Assembly (NCBI GenBank): GCA_963834705.1
Contig: CAWICV010000001.1
Location: forward strand, 930,001-994,000
From: RYN-230 sp963834705
GTDB lineage: Bacteria; Actinomycetota; Actinomycetes; Streptosporangiales; Streptosporangiaceae
Direction: 5' to 3'
Length of the DNA: 64,000 nucleotides
The notes below the pieces were generated by a model that worked only from the letters and a program-made list of their open reading frames with translations, did not search any database and had not been told where the DNA came from. Below are positions 1-7,846 of this stretch, piece by piece. A program made the position numbers and the translations under genes. Position 1 is the first letter of the stretch. The number at the start of each line of letters is the position of its first letter.

Positions 1-2
1 CC

Positions 3-1184
3 AGCCGCGCCGACGCCCCCGAAGCACAGGCCCCCGAAGCACAGGCCCCCGAAGCGCAGGCGCCTGCCGCGCAGGCCCCCGAAGCACAGGCCCCCGAAGC
101 GCAGGCGCCTGCCGCGCAGGCGCCCCCTCCGCAGCCGGTCCCGCCGCAGCCCCCGGCGCCCGCCGCCGGGGGCCCGGGCCGGCCGCTGTCCGCGCTGAGC
201 ACCGCGGAAGGCCCGTATGTGACCCCGCTGGTCCGCAAGCTGGCCGCGGAGCACGGAGTGGACCTGGCCACGGTGACCGGGACCGGGGTTGGCGGGCGGA
301 TCCGTAAGCAGGACGTCGTCGACGCGGCCAAGGCACGCCGTGCGGCGGTGGCCGCGGCTCAGCAGGCGGCCGCGCCGGACGGGCAGGCCGCGGCCGCCCC
401 CAGCCAGGCCCCGGCTGGTGCGGCGCAGGCGGCGCATCGCCCGGAGATCGAGCCGTCCCAGCTGCGCGGCACCACCGAGCGGATGTCCCGGGCCCGGCAG
501 ATCATCGCCGCGCGGATGGTCGAGTCGCTGCAGACCTCGGCCCAGCTGACCACCGTGGTCGAGGCGGACATCACCGCGATCGCCCGGCTGCGCGACCGGG
601 CCAAGGCCGACTTCGAGGCGCGGGAAGGCGTGAAGCTCAGCTTCCTGCCGTTCTTCGCCCTGGCCGCGGTCGAGGCGCTCAAGGTGCACCCGAAGCTCAA
701 CGCCAGCATCGAGCCGGACGGGACCCAGGTCACCTACCACGACGCCGAGCACCTCGGCATCGCGGTGGACACCGAGCGCGGTCTGATGGTCCCGGTCATC
801 CGCAACGCGGGCGACCTGAACGTGGGCGGCCTGGCCCGCAAGATCGCCGATCTGGCCGCGCGGACCCGGGCCGGGCAGGTAAGCCCGGACGACCTGGCCG
901 GCGGCACGTTCACGCTGACCAACACGGGCAGCCGCGGCGCGCTGTTCGACACCCCGATCATCAACCAGCCGCAGGTCGGCATCCTCGGCACCGGCTCGGT
1001 GGTGCGCCGGCCGGTGGTGGTCCCCGACCCGTCGCTGGGCGAGGTGATCGCGGTCCGGTCCATGGTGTACCTGGCGCTCAGCTACGACCACCGGCTGGTG
1101 GACGGGGCCGACGCGGCCCGCTTCCTGGGCACGGTCAAGGCCCGGCTGGAAGAGGGCGCGTTCGAGGCGGAACTGGGACTGTAG
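3..1184 (+). CDS. sucB: 2-oxo acid dehydrogenase E2 (dihydrolipoamide succinyl/acyltransferase), 5' partial
   Basis: Transfers the acyl group from the lipoyl arm to CoA in the core of a 2-oxoglutarate (or other 2-oxo acid) dehydrogenase complex. The frame is open to the window edge, so the N-terminal lipoyl domain lies outside. The visible part has an Ala/Pro/Glu/Gln repeat linker (visible residues 1-65), an E3/E1-binding domain (about 70-108, starting YVTPLVRKLAAEHGVDL), a second Ala-rich linker and the trimeric catalytic domain (about 155-393) with the active-site DHRLVDGAD motif near 363. A GTG at 219 falls inside the binding domain and is not the real start. It needs lipoate made by LipB/LipA further on. 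Succinyl- rather than acetyl- or branched-chain specificity is inferred from the actinobacterial gene order, not proven by motif. Confidence 0.9.
   Translation, partial: SRADAPEAQAPEAQAPEAQAPAAQAPEAQAPEAQAPAAQAPPPQPVPPQPPAPAAGGPGRPLSALSTAEGPYVTPLVRKLAAEHGVDLATVTGTGVGGRIRKQDVVDAAKARRAAVAAAQQAAAPDGQAAAAPSQAPAGAAQAAHRPEIEPSQLRGTTERMSRARQIIAARMVESLQTSAQLTTVVEADITAIARLRDRAKADFEAREGVKLSFLPFFALAAVEALKVHPKLNASIEPDGTQVTYHDAEHLGIAVDTERGLMVPVIRNAGDLNVGGLARKIADLAARTRAGQVSPDDLAGGTFTLTNTGSRGALFDTPIINQPQVGILGTGSVVRRPVVVPDPSLGEVIAVRSMVYLALSYDHRLVDGADAARFLGTVKARLEEGAFEAELGL
15..126 (+). repeat. 15-bp tandem repeats coding the E2 linker
   Basis: Imperfect tandem copies of gcccccgaagcacag, alternating with gcgcctgccgcgcag, encode APEAQ and APAAQ pentapeptides. 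They form the flexible swinging-arm linker between the lipoyl and subunit-binding domains. Copy number probably varies between strains. Confidence 0.85.
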
Positions 1185-1210
1185 GAGCAGCCGGAGCCGG
1201 GGGCCCGTGA

Positions 1211-1289
1211 GCGTCATTCAGGACCGGCTAACGAGCCCGGGCCGTCAGGCCCGGGCGAGCGGTCGGTGTATAGGGTGCCTGAATGACGC
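1211..1289. repeat. 12-bp inverted repeat enclosing the terminator hairpin
   Basis: GCGTCATTCAGG (1211-1222) and CCTGAATGACGC (1278-1289) are perfect inverted copies, 55 bp apart, flanking the hairpin at 1235-1256. A TATAGG hexamer at 1270-1275 just before the right arm could be the -10 box of the following epimerase gene. The element may be an extended terminator or an operator. Confidence 0.6.
1235..1256. terminator. Hairpin terminator after the E2 gene
   Basis: GCCCGGGCC, loop GTCA, GGCCCGGGC: a perfect 9-bp GC stem 50 bp after the stop codon. No U-tract follows, as is usual for actinobacterial hairpins. Confidence 0.65.
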
Positions 1290-1317
1290 GAACTTCTGAG
1301 GGGAACAGCTACAGCAA

Positions 1318-2232
1318 ATGAAGGTCGCGGTAACGGGGGCATCCGGCCTGATTGGCAGCGCGCTGGTCGCCACCTTGCGGCAGGGTGGCGACCAGGTGGT
1401 CACGCTGGTGCGGCGCTCGCCCGCGGCGGCGGACGAGATCGCCTGGGATCCGCGGGCCGACCGTGGCGGCGTGCCCCCGGACGCGCTGGCCGGGGTGGAC
1501 GCGGTGATCCACCTGGCCGGGGCCGGTGTGGCCGATCACCGGTGGACCGACGCCTACCGGACGGAGATCCGGGCCAGCCGGGTAGATGGCACGCACGCGC
1601 TGGCCAGCCTGCTAGCCGCCATGGACCGGCCGCCGGCCGTACTGCTGTCCGGCTCAGCCATCGGGTACTACGGCGATACCGGTGGCCGCGAGGTGGACGA
1701 GTCCTCGCCAGCCGGCCACGGCTTCCTGGCCGGAGTGGTCCAGGACTGGGAGGCCGCCGCTGATCCGGCCCGGGCGGCGGGCCTGCGGGTCGCCTGCCTG
1801 CGCTCCGGCATCGTCATCTCCCGGCACGGCGGAGTGCTGGGCCGGATGCTGCTGCCGTTCCGGCTCGGCCTCGGCGCCAAGCTCGGGCCGGGCACACAGT
1901 TCATGAGCTGGGTGACGCTGGGCGACTGGATCCGGGCCGCCCAGTTCCTGCTCGGGCAGCCGGAGCTGTCCGGGCCAGTGAACATCACCACGCCCAACCC
2001 GGCGACGAACGCGGCGTTCACCGCGGCGCTGGCCGGCGTGCTGCACCGCCCGGCCCGGCTGGCCATCCCGTCCCCGGTGCTGACCGCGGCGCTCGGCGGG
2101 GTCACCAGCGATCTGCTGTCCAGCGCGCGGGTGCGGCCCACCCGGCTGCAGGGGGCCGGCTTCACCTTCAGCTACCCGGAACTGGCCGGCGCGCTGGCCG
2201 CGGAAATGAACGCGTCTGGCTCTGCCGCCTGA
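1318..2232 (+). CDS. TIGR01777/SDR39U1 family NAD(P)-dependent epimerase
   Basis: A 304-aa extended short-chain dehydrogenase of the YfcH/SDR39U1 group. The N-terminus MKVAVTGASGLIGSALV carries the GxxGxxG dinucleotide site; a GYYGDTG stretch (about residue 115) holds the YxxxK-region equivalent. The C-terminal DUF1731-type domain (about 255-300) has the VRPTRLQGAGFTFSYPEL signature. The ATG at 1318 follows a GAGGGG ribosome site about 15 bases upstream. It lies between the E2 gene and lipB, a common actinobacterial arrangement. The physiological substrate of the family is not established. Confidence 0.88.
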   Translation: MKVAVTGASGLIGSALVATLRQGGDQVVTLVRRSPAAADEIAWDPRADRGGVPPDALAGVDAVIHLAGAGVADHRWTDAYRTEIRASRVDGTHALASLLAAMDRPPAVLLSGSAIGYYGDTGGREVDESSPAGHGFLAGVVQDWEAAADPARAAGLRVACLRSGIVISRHGGVLGRMLLPFRLGLGAKLGPGTQFMSWVTLGDWIRAAQFLLGQPELSGPVNITTPNPATNAAFTAALAGVLHRPARLAIPSPVLTAALGGVTSDLLSSARVRPTRLQGAGFTFSYPELAGALAAEMNASGSAA

Positions 2233-2271
2233 CCGGCTCCACGGCGGCCGCGGGCCGGGTCGAGCCCGAGA

Positions 2272-2967
2272 TCACCTGGCCGGGCTCTCCTCCCGGAGCG
2301 TTCCGGCCGGCCGGTCCCGGCCCAGGCTGGCCGCTGATACCAGTTCGGCCGGCTGAACCGGGACGCACGGCTCCGGGATCACGGTACGGATGCCCCGGCT
2401 GCCCATGCCGAAGAGCGGCAGCTTCCACAGCGGCGGCACCGGCCCCGGCAGCCCGCGGAGCCTGCGCAGAACCCGGATATTCAGCCGCAGCAGCCGACGC
2501 GCGGCGAGCAGGGCCAGCGCGGCCAGCGGCAGCTCCACGCACAGCGCCAGCAACAGGCTGAACCAGAACCCGTTGGTCCGCAGGTCCAGCGTGACGTCGA
2601 ACCAGGCGTCGCAGCACAGCAGGGTGGCCAGCACGATCAGGCAGGCGATCACCACCTGGCGGTGCTTCCAGGCCGCCCAGGCGGTGACCGCGAACGTGAC
2701 CAGCTCGAAGATGTCGAAGCCGACCCAGGCGCCGCGCCAGCCGCCGGTGTGGTAGTACCGGGGCAGCGTGACCGCCAGCACCCCGATCCAGGCGGCCAGG
2801 CCCAGACAGCCAGCGATGATGACCACCAGCACGAGGCCCCGGCGGGCCGGCCCGGCGGGCAGGTCCGTCTCACCGGGAGGTACCGGGTCGTCGAGTGCGG
2901 CCAGGGCACGGCTGAGTTCGGCTCGCTGCTGCGGGCTCATCCGGCGCAGCTCGTCCACATTGATCAC
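2272..2967 (-). CDS. Hypothetical membrane protein, four TM helices
   Basis: 231 aa starting at GTG 2967 behind a good GGGAGG site eight bases upstream. A short charged N-terminus (1-40) precedes four hydrophobic segments at roughly 46-68, 83-101, 106-122 and 134-157, followed by an Arg-rich cytoplasmic tail of about 70 residues. I recognise no family. It sits convergent to the epimerase gene (39-bp gap) and divergent from lipB. Codon use fits its neighbours. Confidence 0.7.
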   Translation of the reverse strand: MINVDELRRMSPQQRAELSRALAALDDPVPPGETDLPAGPARRGLVLVVIIAGCLGLAAWIGVLAVTLPRYYHTGGWRGAWVGFDIFELVTFAVTAWAAWKHRQVVIACLIVLATLLCCDAWFDVTLDLRTNGFWFSLLLALCVELPLAALALLAARRLLRLNIRVLRRLRGLPGPVPPLWKLPLFGMGSRGIRTVIPEPCVPVQPAELVSAASLGRDRPAGTLREESPAR

Positions 2968-3101
2968 GCGATGTACCTCCCTAGCGGGTAACTACCCCAC
3001 CTGGGCCGTTGCTTCCCCTCGGGTCAGCTTGGTTTCGCTGGGCGGGCGCTGAGCACCGGCGGACGGCGCGCGACGAGCCGCCGGATATCGTGGGCAGCGT
3101 G

Positions 3102-3818
3102 ATGAGTGAGCTGGTCTATGTGCACGCCGGCTTCGGCGATCATCCGGTCCCCTACCTGCGTGGCTGGGAACTCCAGCGGCAGGTGCACGAGCAGCGGGTC
3201 AGCGGGACGATCCCGGATACCTGCCTGCTGCTGGAACACGAGCCGGTGTACACCGCGGGCAAGCGGACCAGCCCGCTGGACCGGCCGGGCCCGGACGCGG
3301 GCGCGCCGGTCATCGACGTGGACCGGGGCGGCAAAATCACCTGGCACGGCCCCGGCCAGCTCGTCGGCTACCCGATCGTCCGGCTGGCCGAGCCGGTCGA
3401 TGTGATCGCCTACGTGCGGGCGCTGGAGGAAGCGCTGATGCACGCGTGCGCGGACGCCGGCCTGGCCACGGTGCGGGTGGACGGCCGCAGCGGCGTGTGG
3501 GTGCCGGGCGAGCCGGGCCGGCCGGACCGCAAGGTGGCCGCGATCGGCATCCGGGTGTCCCGCGGCGTGACCATGCACGGCTTCGCGCTGAACTGCGACT
3601 GCGACCTGGACTGGTACGGCCGGTTCGTGCCGTGCGGCATCCGCGACGCCGGGGTGACCAGCCTGACCGCCGAGGCCGGCCGGCCGGTCACCGTCCCGGA
3701 CATGATCGGCCCGGTCGAGCAGCACCTGGCCGCCGTGCTCGGCGCCACCAGCTGGCGGCGCTCGGCCGGCCTGCGCTCTCCTGGCCTGCCAGGGCCGGTG
3801 ATCGCGGCCGCTTCCTAG
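3102..3818 (+). CDS. lipB: Octanoyltransferase (lipoate-protein ligase B)
   Basis: Transfers octanoate from acyl carrier protein to lipoyl domains, the first step of lipoate synthesis. 238 aa with the family signature RGGKITWHGPGQLVGYPI (about 69-86), Lys144 in RKVAAIGI and catalytic Cys178 in FVPCGI. The ATG at 3102 is preferred over upstream in-frame codons because family members begin at this LVYVHAG-type strand; GTG 3099 is an alternative. It works with lipA 5.7 kb downstream and serves the E2 at the window start. Its stop codon shares CTAG with the convergent hisS stop. Confidence 0.93.
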   Translation: MSELVYVHAGFGDHPVPYLRGWELQRQVHEQRVSGTIPDTCLLLEHEPVYTAGKRTSPLDRPGPDAGAPVIDVDRGGKITWHGPGQLVGYPIVRLAEPVDVIAYVRALEEALMHACADAGLATVRVDGRSGVWVPGEPGRPDRKVAAIGIRVSRGVTMHGFALNCDCDLDWYGRFVPCGIRDAGVTSLTAEAGRPVTVPDMIGPVEQHLAAVLGATSWRRSAGLRSPGLPGPVIAAAS

Positions 3819-5143
3819 GCCCGGGCCCCGCCACTGGCCAGCCCGGCGAGGTAGCCGCGCAGCTCACCAGCCGGGACGGCGGTCTGCTCGCCGCTGTCCA
3901 TGTCCCGCACGGTGGCTACGCCCTCGTCCTGCTCGCTGCGCCCGTAGATCAGTGCCCACCGGGCGCCCTGGTCGCTGGCCCACTTGAGCTGGCGGCCGAG
4001 CTTGCGTGACCCGCCCAGGTACACACTGGCCCGCAACCCCGCGTCGCGGGCGGCGGCCGCGAAGCCGAATGAGCGTTCGGCAAATTCATCGCCCATGATG
4101 GTGACGGCCACGTCCAGCCGCCGGAGCTGGGCCGCGCCGCCCGCCCCGGGGAGCAGCAGCAGGATGCGCTCGACGCCGAGCGAGCCACCGGTGCCGGGCG
4201 TGTCCGGCCCGCCCAGCTGCTCGATCAGGTGGTCGTAGCGGCCGCCGGAGGAGATCGACGAGCTCACCCCGGGGGCGACCACCTCCCAGATCGGCCCGGT
4301 GTAGTAGCTCAGCCCGCGGACCATCCGCGGGGTGAACTCGACCCGGCCGGCCGGGATGTGCGTGCCGGTCAGCGCGAGCACCTCGTCCACCTCGTCCAGG
4401 CCGGCCGCCCCTTCCTCGCTGGGCTTGAGCGCGGCGCGGATCCGGTCCACGGCATCAGCCGCCGTCAGCGTACCGACCAGGTCCGCGGCGGTGCTGTCGG
4501 GCAGGCCGCGGCCGGCCAGCTCCGCGACCACTTCATGCGGTTGGAGTTTGTCCAGCTTGTCCAGCGTGATGAGCACGGCGGCGCCCAGCTCGGCCGGGAC
4601 GCCGAACGCCTCCAGCAGGCCGGCCAGCACGTGCCGCGAGTTGAGCAGGAAACGGAACCCTCCGATGCCCAGCCGGTCCAGCACGTCGTGCACCGCGCAG
4701 ATCACCTCGGCATCGGCCAGCACCGACGTGGTCCCGAGGGTGTCCAGGTCGCACTGGGTGAACTCGCGGAACCGGCCACGGCCGGGCCGGTCCGCCCGCC
4801 ACACCGGGCCGATCGTGTACCGCTTGTAGGGGCTGGGCAGCTGGCTGCCGTATGCGGCCGCTACCCGGGCCAGCGGGACCGTCATGTCGTAGCGCAGCGC
4901 CAGGTCCGCCTCGCCGGACGCCTCGTGCTCGCCCCGCCGCAGGATCTTGAAGATGAGCTTGTCGCCCTCTTCCCCGTACTTGCCGAGCAGCACGTCGAGA
5001 CGCTCGAAGGCCGGCGTCTGCAGCGGCTCGAAGCCGTACTGGGCGAACACCGAGCGGATGACCGCGAACGGTCGTTCCCGGGCCTCGAACTCGGCGGCGA
5101 GGAAGTCACGTGTCCCCGACGGGGGATCGAACTGCGTTGGCAT
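3815..5143 (-). CDS. hisS: Histidine--tRNA ligase
   Basis: Charges tRNA-His. 442 aa class II synthetase: N-terminal FDPPSGTRDF, motif 2 region VWRADRPGRGRFREFTQCD, histidine-specific GLSYYTGPIWEVV, motif 3 GGSLGVERILLLL, and a C-terminal anticodon-binding domain with the ASDQGARWALIYG stretch. ATG 5143 is chosen because GGGGAG lies ten bases upstream and family proteins start just before the GTRDF motif; ATG 5152 and GTG 5170 are in-frame alternatives. The gene converges on lipB and diverges from the MFS gene. Confidence 0.93.
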   Translation of the reverse strand: MPTQFDPPSGTRDFLAAEFEARERPFAVIRSVFAQYGFEPLQTPAFERLDVLLGKYGEEGDKLIFKILRRGEHEASGEADLALRYDMTVPLARVAAAYGSQLPSPYKRYTIGPVWRADRPGRGRFREFTQCDLDTLGTTSVLADAEVICAVHDVLDRLGIGGFRFLLNSRHVLAGLLEAFGVPAELGAAVLITLDKLDKLQPHEVVAELAGRGLPDSTAADLVGTLTAADAVDRIRAALKPSEEGAAGLDEVDEVLALTGTHIPAGRVEFTPRMVRGLSYYTGPIWEVVAPGVSSSISSGGRYDHLIEQLGGPDTPGTGGSLGVERILLLLPGAGGAAQLRRLDVAVTIMGDEFAERSFGFAAAARDAGLRASVYLGGSRKLGRQLKWASDQGARWALIYGRSEQDEGVATVRDMDSGEQTAVPAGELRGYLAGLASGGARA

Positions 5144-5300
5144 GGGATCCATGCTCCCCGACAACGGCACCTCCCGTCACATCGAAATGCGTTCCGGGGC
5201 AGCGTGCCGGCCGTGCTAGCGTGGAATGCGTGTACTAGGACCAGCGGCCGCGCACTGCGCATATCCAGCAGCCACCCGCCCTCGTCCTAGGAGTCTTCCT

Positions 5301-6707
5301 GTGTTCCGCTCCGTGCGCAGCCAGCGCCGTGCCCTGCCGCTGGCCGTCCTGCTCCAGGCGCTGATCTCGGCGGGCGACGGCCTGGCCATGGTCGCCCTGG
5401 CCAGCCGGGTGTACCAGAGTTCGCACGCGTCCTGGGCGGTGGCGTCGGTGTTCCTGGCCATCACCGTGCCGATCACCGCGCTCGCCCCGGCGGCCGGTGC
5501 GGCGCTGGACCGGTTCCCGGTGCGGCCGGTGCTGATCATCGCGTCGGTGGCGCAGACACTGGTCGCGCTGGCGCTGACCAGGTTCACCACCACCGGCGCG
5601 ACGCTCGGGCTGGCTATCGGGTTCGGCCTGTGTGCCGCCGTGCTGCAGCCGGGCCTGGGCGCCATCGTGCCGCAACTGGCCGGCGGCTCCGGGGTGATCC
5701 GGGCCAACGGCTACCTGCAGGCGGCCACCTGGGGCGGCTTTACCGTGGGCCCGCTGCTGGCCGGCGGGCTCACCGCGGTCGGCGGCACCGGCCTGGCCCT
5801 GGGCGCGGTCGCGGCCATGTACGGCCTGGGCGCGGCCGGGCTGGGCCTGCTCCGGCTGGGCCCGGGCCCGGCGGCCGGCCCGGGCCCAGCGGTGAGCGGC
5901 GCCGGCGGGCCGGGCGAGCATAAGGTGCGCCAGTTCAGCGCCGGCCTGCGCTTCCTGCGCGCCGACCGGGAGGCAGGCCTGCTGGTGCTGATGGTCAGCG
6001 TCATGTGCGCGTTCGCCAACATGGCCAGCGTGGCCGAGGTCGCGTTCGCCGAGGGCGTGCTCCGGGCCGGGCCCACCGGCTACTCGGTGCTGGTCGCCGC
6101 GTGGACCGCGGGCATGCTGGCCGGGACGCTGGCCGGCGGCCGGCTGCGGCGCCGCCACCTGGTGCTGGCCGTGCTGCTGGGCAGCCTGGTCACCGGGGTC
6201 GGGGTGGCACTGGCGGCGGGCGCGGTCACCCTGTGGCAGGCCGCGGCCGCCTACGGGATCGGCGGGGTGGCCAACGGGATGGAGGTCGTGGCCACCCGTA
6301 GCTTCCTGAACCACCGGGTCCCGGCGGCCATCTCCGGCCGGGTGTTCGCGATGTACTCCGGGCTGCTGTTCGGCGCGGCGTCGCTGGGCATGGCCGTGGC
6401 GGGCGGGCTGCTGGCCCCGCTCGATACGCGGCTGGTGCTGCTCATCGCGGGCGGCGGCGGCATCGTGGCGACCGTGCTGGGCTGGCTGCGGTACACCAGC
6501 CTGGCCCGGGCGCAGCGCCGGGCCCAGCCGCCCGGCGGCGCGCTACCGGGGCTCGGGCCAGATAATGCCGAGGCCGCGCTGGGGCCAGTCGCTGCGGATC
6601 CGTTCGGCGCGCAGGTAGCAGGCGTACAGCGACCCGGTGAGCAGGCTGACGGCCAGGCCGGGGTCCAGGCTGCCCGGCAGGTTGCCGGTGACTACACCGC
6701 GCGCTAG
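5301..6707 (+). CDS. MFS transporter
   Basis: A 468-aa major facilitator with about 12 hydrophobic segments up to residue 400, and the Asp-Arg loop after TM2 (GAALDRFPVRPVL). It resembles enterobactin-exporter/macrolide-efflux type MFS proteins; substrate unknown. GTG 5301 is chosen because AGGAG sits exactly seven bases upstream; an in-frame ATG at 5226 lacks a ribosome site. The hydrophilic tail of about 65 residues after the last TM (from about 6510) runs 165 bp antisense into the convergent tetR-like gene, so the tail may be non-essential. The regulator is probably its repressor. Confidence 0.85.
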   Translation: MFRSVRSQRRALPLAVLLQALISAGDGLAMVALASRVYQSSHASWAVASVFLAITVPITALAPAAGAALDRFPVRPVLIIASVAQTLVALALTRFTTTGATLGLAIGFGLCAAVLQPGLGAIVPQLAGGSGVIRANGYLQAATWGGFTVGPLLAGGLTAVGGTGLALGAVAAMYGLGAAGLGLLRLGPGPAAGPGPAVSGAGGPGEHKVRQFSAGLRFLRADREAGLLVLMVSVMCAFANMASVAEVAFAEGVLRAGPTGYSVLVAAWTAGMLAGTLAGGRLRRRHLVLAVLLGSLVTGVGVALAAGAVTLWQAAAAYGIGGVANGMEVVATRSFLNHRVPAAISGRVFAMYSGLLFGAASLGMAVAGGLLAPLDTRLVLLIAGGGGIVATVLGWLRYTSLARAQRRAQPPGGALPGLGPDNAEAALGPVAADPFGAQVAGVQRPGEQADGQAGVQAARQVAGDYTAR

Positions 6708-7151
6708 CGCGGCGCGCAGCCGGTCCTCCCGGGGCTCGGCCACGCGCTGCCGGAAGCGCGCGATCAGCTCGGGGTGGCGGTCCCGTTCGGCCAGGATCGC
6801 GGCCAGGACGGCCAGCCCGTTCCGCCGGACCATGGTGTCCCACAGGTTCTCCAGGACGGCCAGCGCGTCGGCCCGCGGCGTCACCGCGGTCCGGGGCAGC
6901 GGCGTGACCGGCATCGCATCCAGGCCGGCCAGCACGAGGGCCAGCTTGTCCGGGTAGCGGCGGCGCAGGCTCGGCGGGCTGGTTCCGGCGGCGGCGGCCA
7001 CCCCCTCGATCGACATCCCGGCGTAGCCACGCTCGCCGAGCTGGCGCACGGCGGCGGCCAGGATGGCGGCGTCCAGGCCGGCATCCCGCGGCCGTCCCGG
7101 AGAGCGCCCGCCCGTGCCGCCCGCCGCCGTGTTCCGCCCCGCTCCCTGCAT
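6543..7151 (-). CDS. TetR/AcrR family regulator
   Basis: 202 aa. The N-terminal helix-turn-helix (about 24-68) includes AVRQLGERGYAGMSIEGVAAAAG and SPPSLRRRYPDKLAL, where the usual recognition Tyr is replaced by a LRRRY arrangement. The C-terminal half is a helical ligand-binding domain ending WPEPR. ATG 7151 follows AGGA with six-base spacing. It converges on the MFS pump and overlaps its 3' end by 165 bp. Upstream (7217-7234) ACCTG-N8-CAGGT is a weak dyad that could be an operator between this gene and the sigma factor. Confidence 0.88.
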   Translation of the reverse strand: MQGAGRNTAAGGTGGRSPGRPRDAGLDAAILAAAVRQLGERGYAGMSIEGVAAAAGTSPPSLRRRYPDKLALVLAGLDAMPVTPLPRTAVTPRADALAVLENLWDTMVRRNGLAVLAAILAERDRHPELIARFRQRVAEPREDRLRAALARGVVTGNLPGSLDPGLAVSLLTGSLYACYLRAERIRSDWPQRGLGIIWPEPR

Positions 7152-7273
7152 CCGCTGTCCTCCCGCCCGCCCGGCACCTCACCACGAGCAAACTCCAGCG
7201 GACCCAGTGCTGTTACACCTGTTCAACCGCAGGTCCTAAGGTCATCTAAATCGGCTGCGGCGGTTACTTTCGG

Positions 7274-7846
7274 GTGCAAATATTTACCTCTGTGCTTGGC
7301 GAGGACTTCCCGGCTGTGCTGGCCGCCGCACAGGGCGGCAGCGAGGCGGACTTCGCCATCCTGTGGCGGGACGGCAACCGGGCGCTGCTGCGCTACCTCC
7401 GGGTCGCCGCGCCGGCCGCCGCCGAAGACGTCGCCGCCGAGACGTGGGTGCAGGTGGTCCGCGGGCTGGCCGGATTCCGCGGCGGCGAGCGGGCCTGGCG
7501 GTCCTGGCTGTTCACCATCGCCCGGCACCGGGCCATGGATGAACACCGCCGCCGGTCCCGGCACCCGGCCGCGCCGCTTGACGAGTTGCCCCAGGCCAGC
7601 GAGCCACGAACCAGGGACGCGGCCGCCGCGGCCCTGGCCAACCTGGCGGCCGGCGAACTGATCGAGGCGATCGGGCAGCTGCCGCCCGTGCAGGCCGAGG
7701 TGATCCTGCTCCGTGTCCTGGCCGACCTGGACAACGAGACGGTGGCCCGGATCATGGGCCGCAGCCCCGGTGCGGTGCGCGTCGCCGCCCACCGTGGCCT
7801 GCGCACGCTCGCGCAGACCCTGTCCGCGGCGGGTGTAACGCGATGA
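7274..7846 (+). CDS. ECF-type RNA polymerase sigma factor
   Basis: 190 aa, group IV sigma-70. Region 2 (about 25-95) contains FAILWRDGNRALLRYLR, AEDVAAETWVQVVRGL and WLFTIARHRAMDEHRRR; region 4 (about 128-180) contains LPPVQAEVILLRVLADLDNETVARIMG and GAVRVAAHRGLRTL. GTG 7274 is taken as the start; GTG 7292 is possible. Its stop overlaps the ATG of the next gene by 4 bp (ATGA), implying translational coupling to a membrane anti-sigma partner. Confidence 0.9.
   Translation: MQIFTSVLGEDFPAVLAAAQGGSEADFAILWRDGNRALLRYLRVAAPAAAEDVAAETWVQVVRGLAGFRGGERAWRSWLFTIARHRAMDEHRRRSRHPAAPLDELPQASEPRTRDAAAAALANLAAGELIEAIGQLPPVQAEVILLRVLADLDNETVARIMGRSPGAVRVAAHRGLRTLAQTLSAAGVTR

Noticed and set aside
7217..7234. 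ACCTG-N8-CAGGT dyad as a defined operator
   Set aside because: Five-base arms are too short to claim in this composition; mentioned only in the TetR entry.
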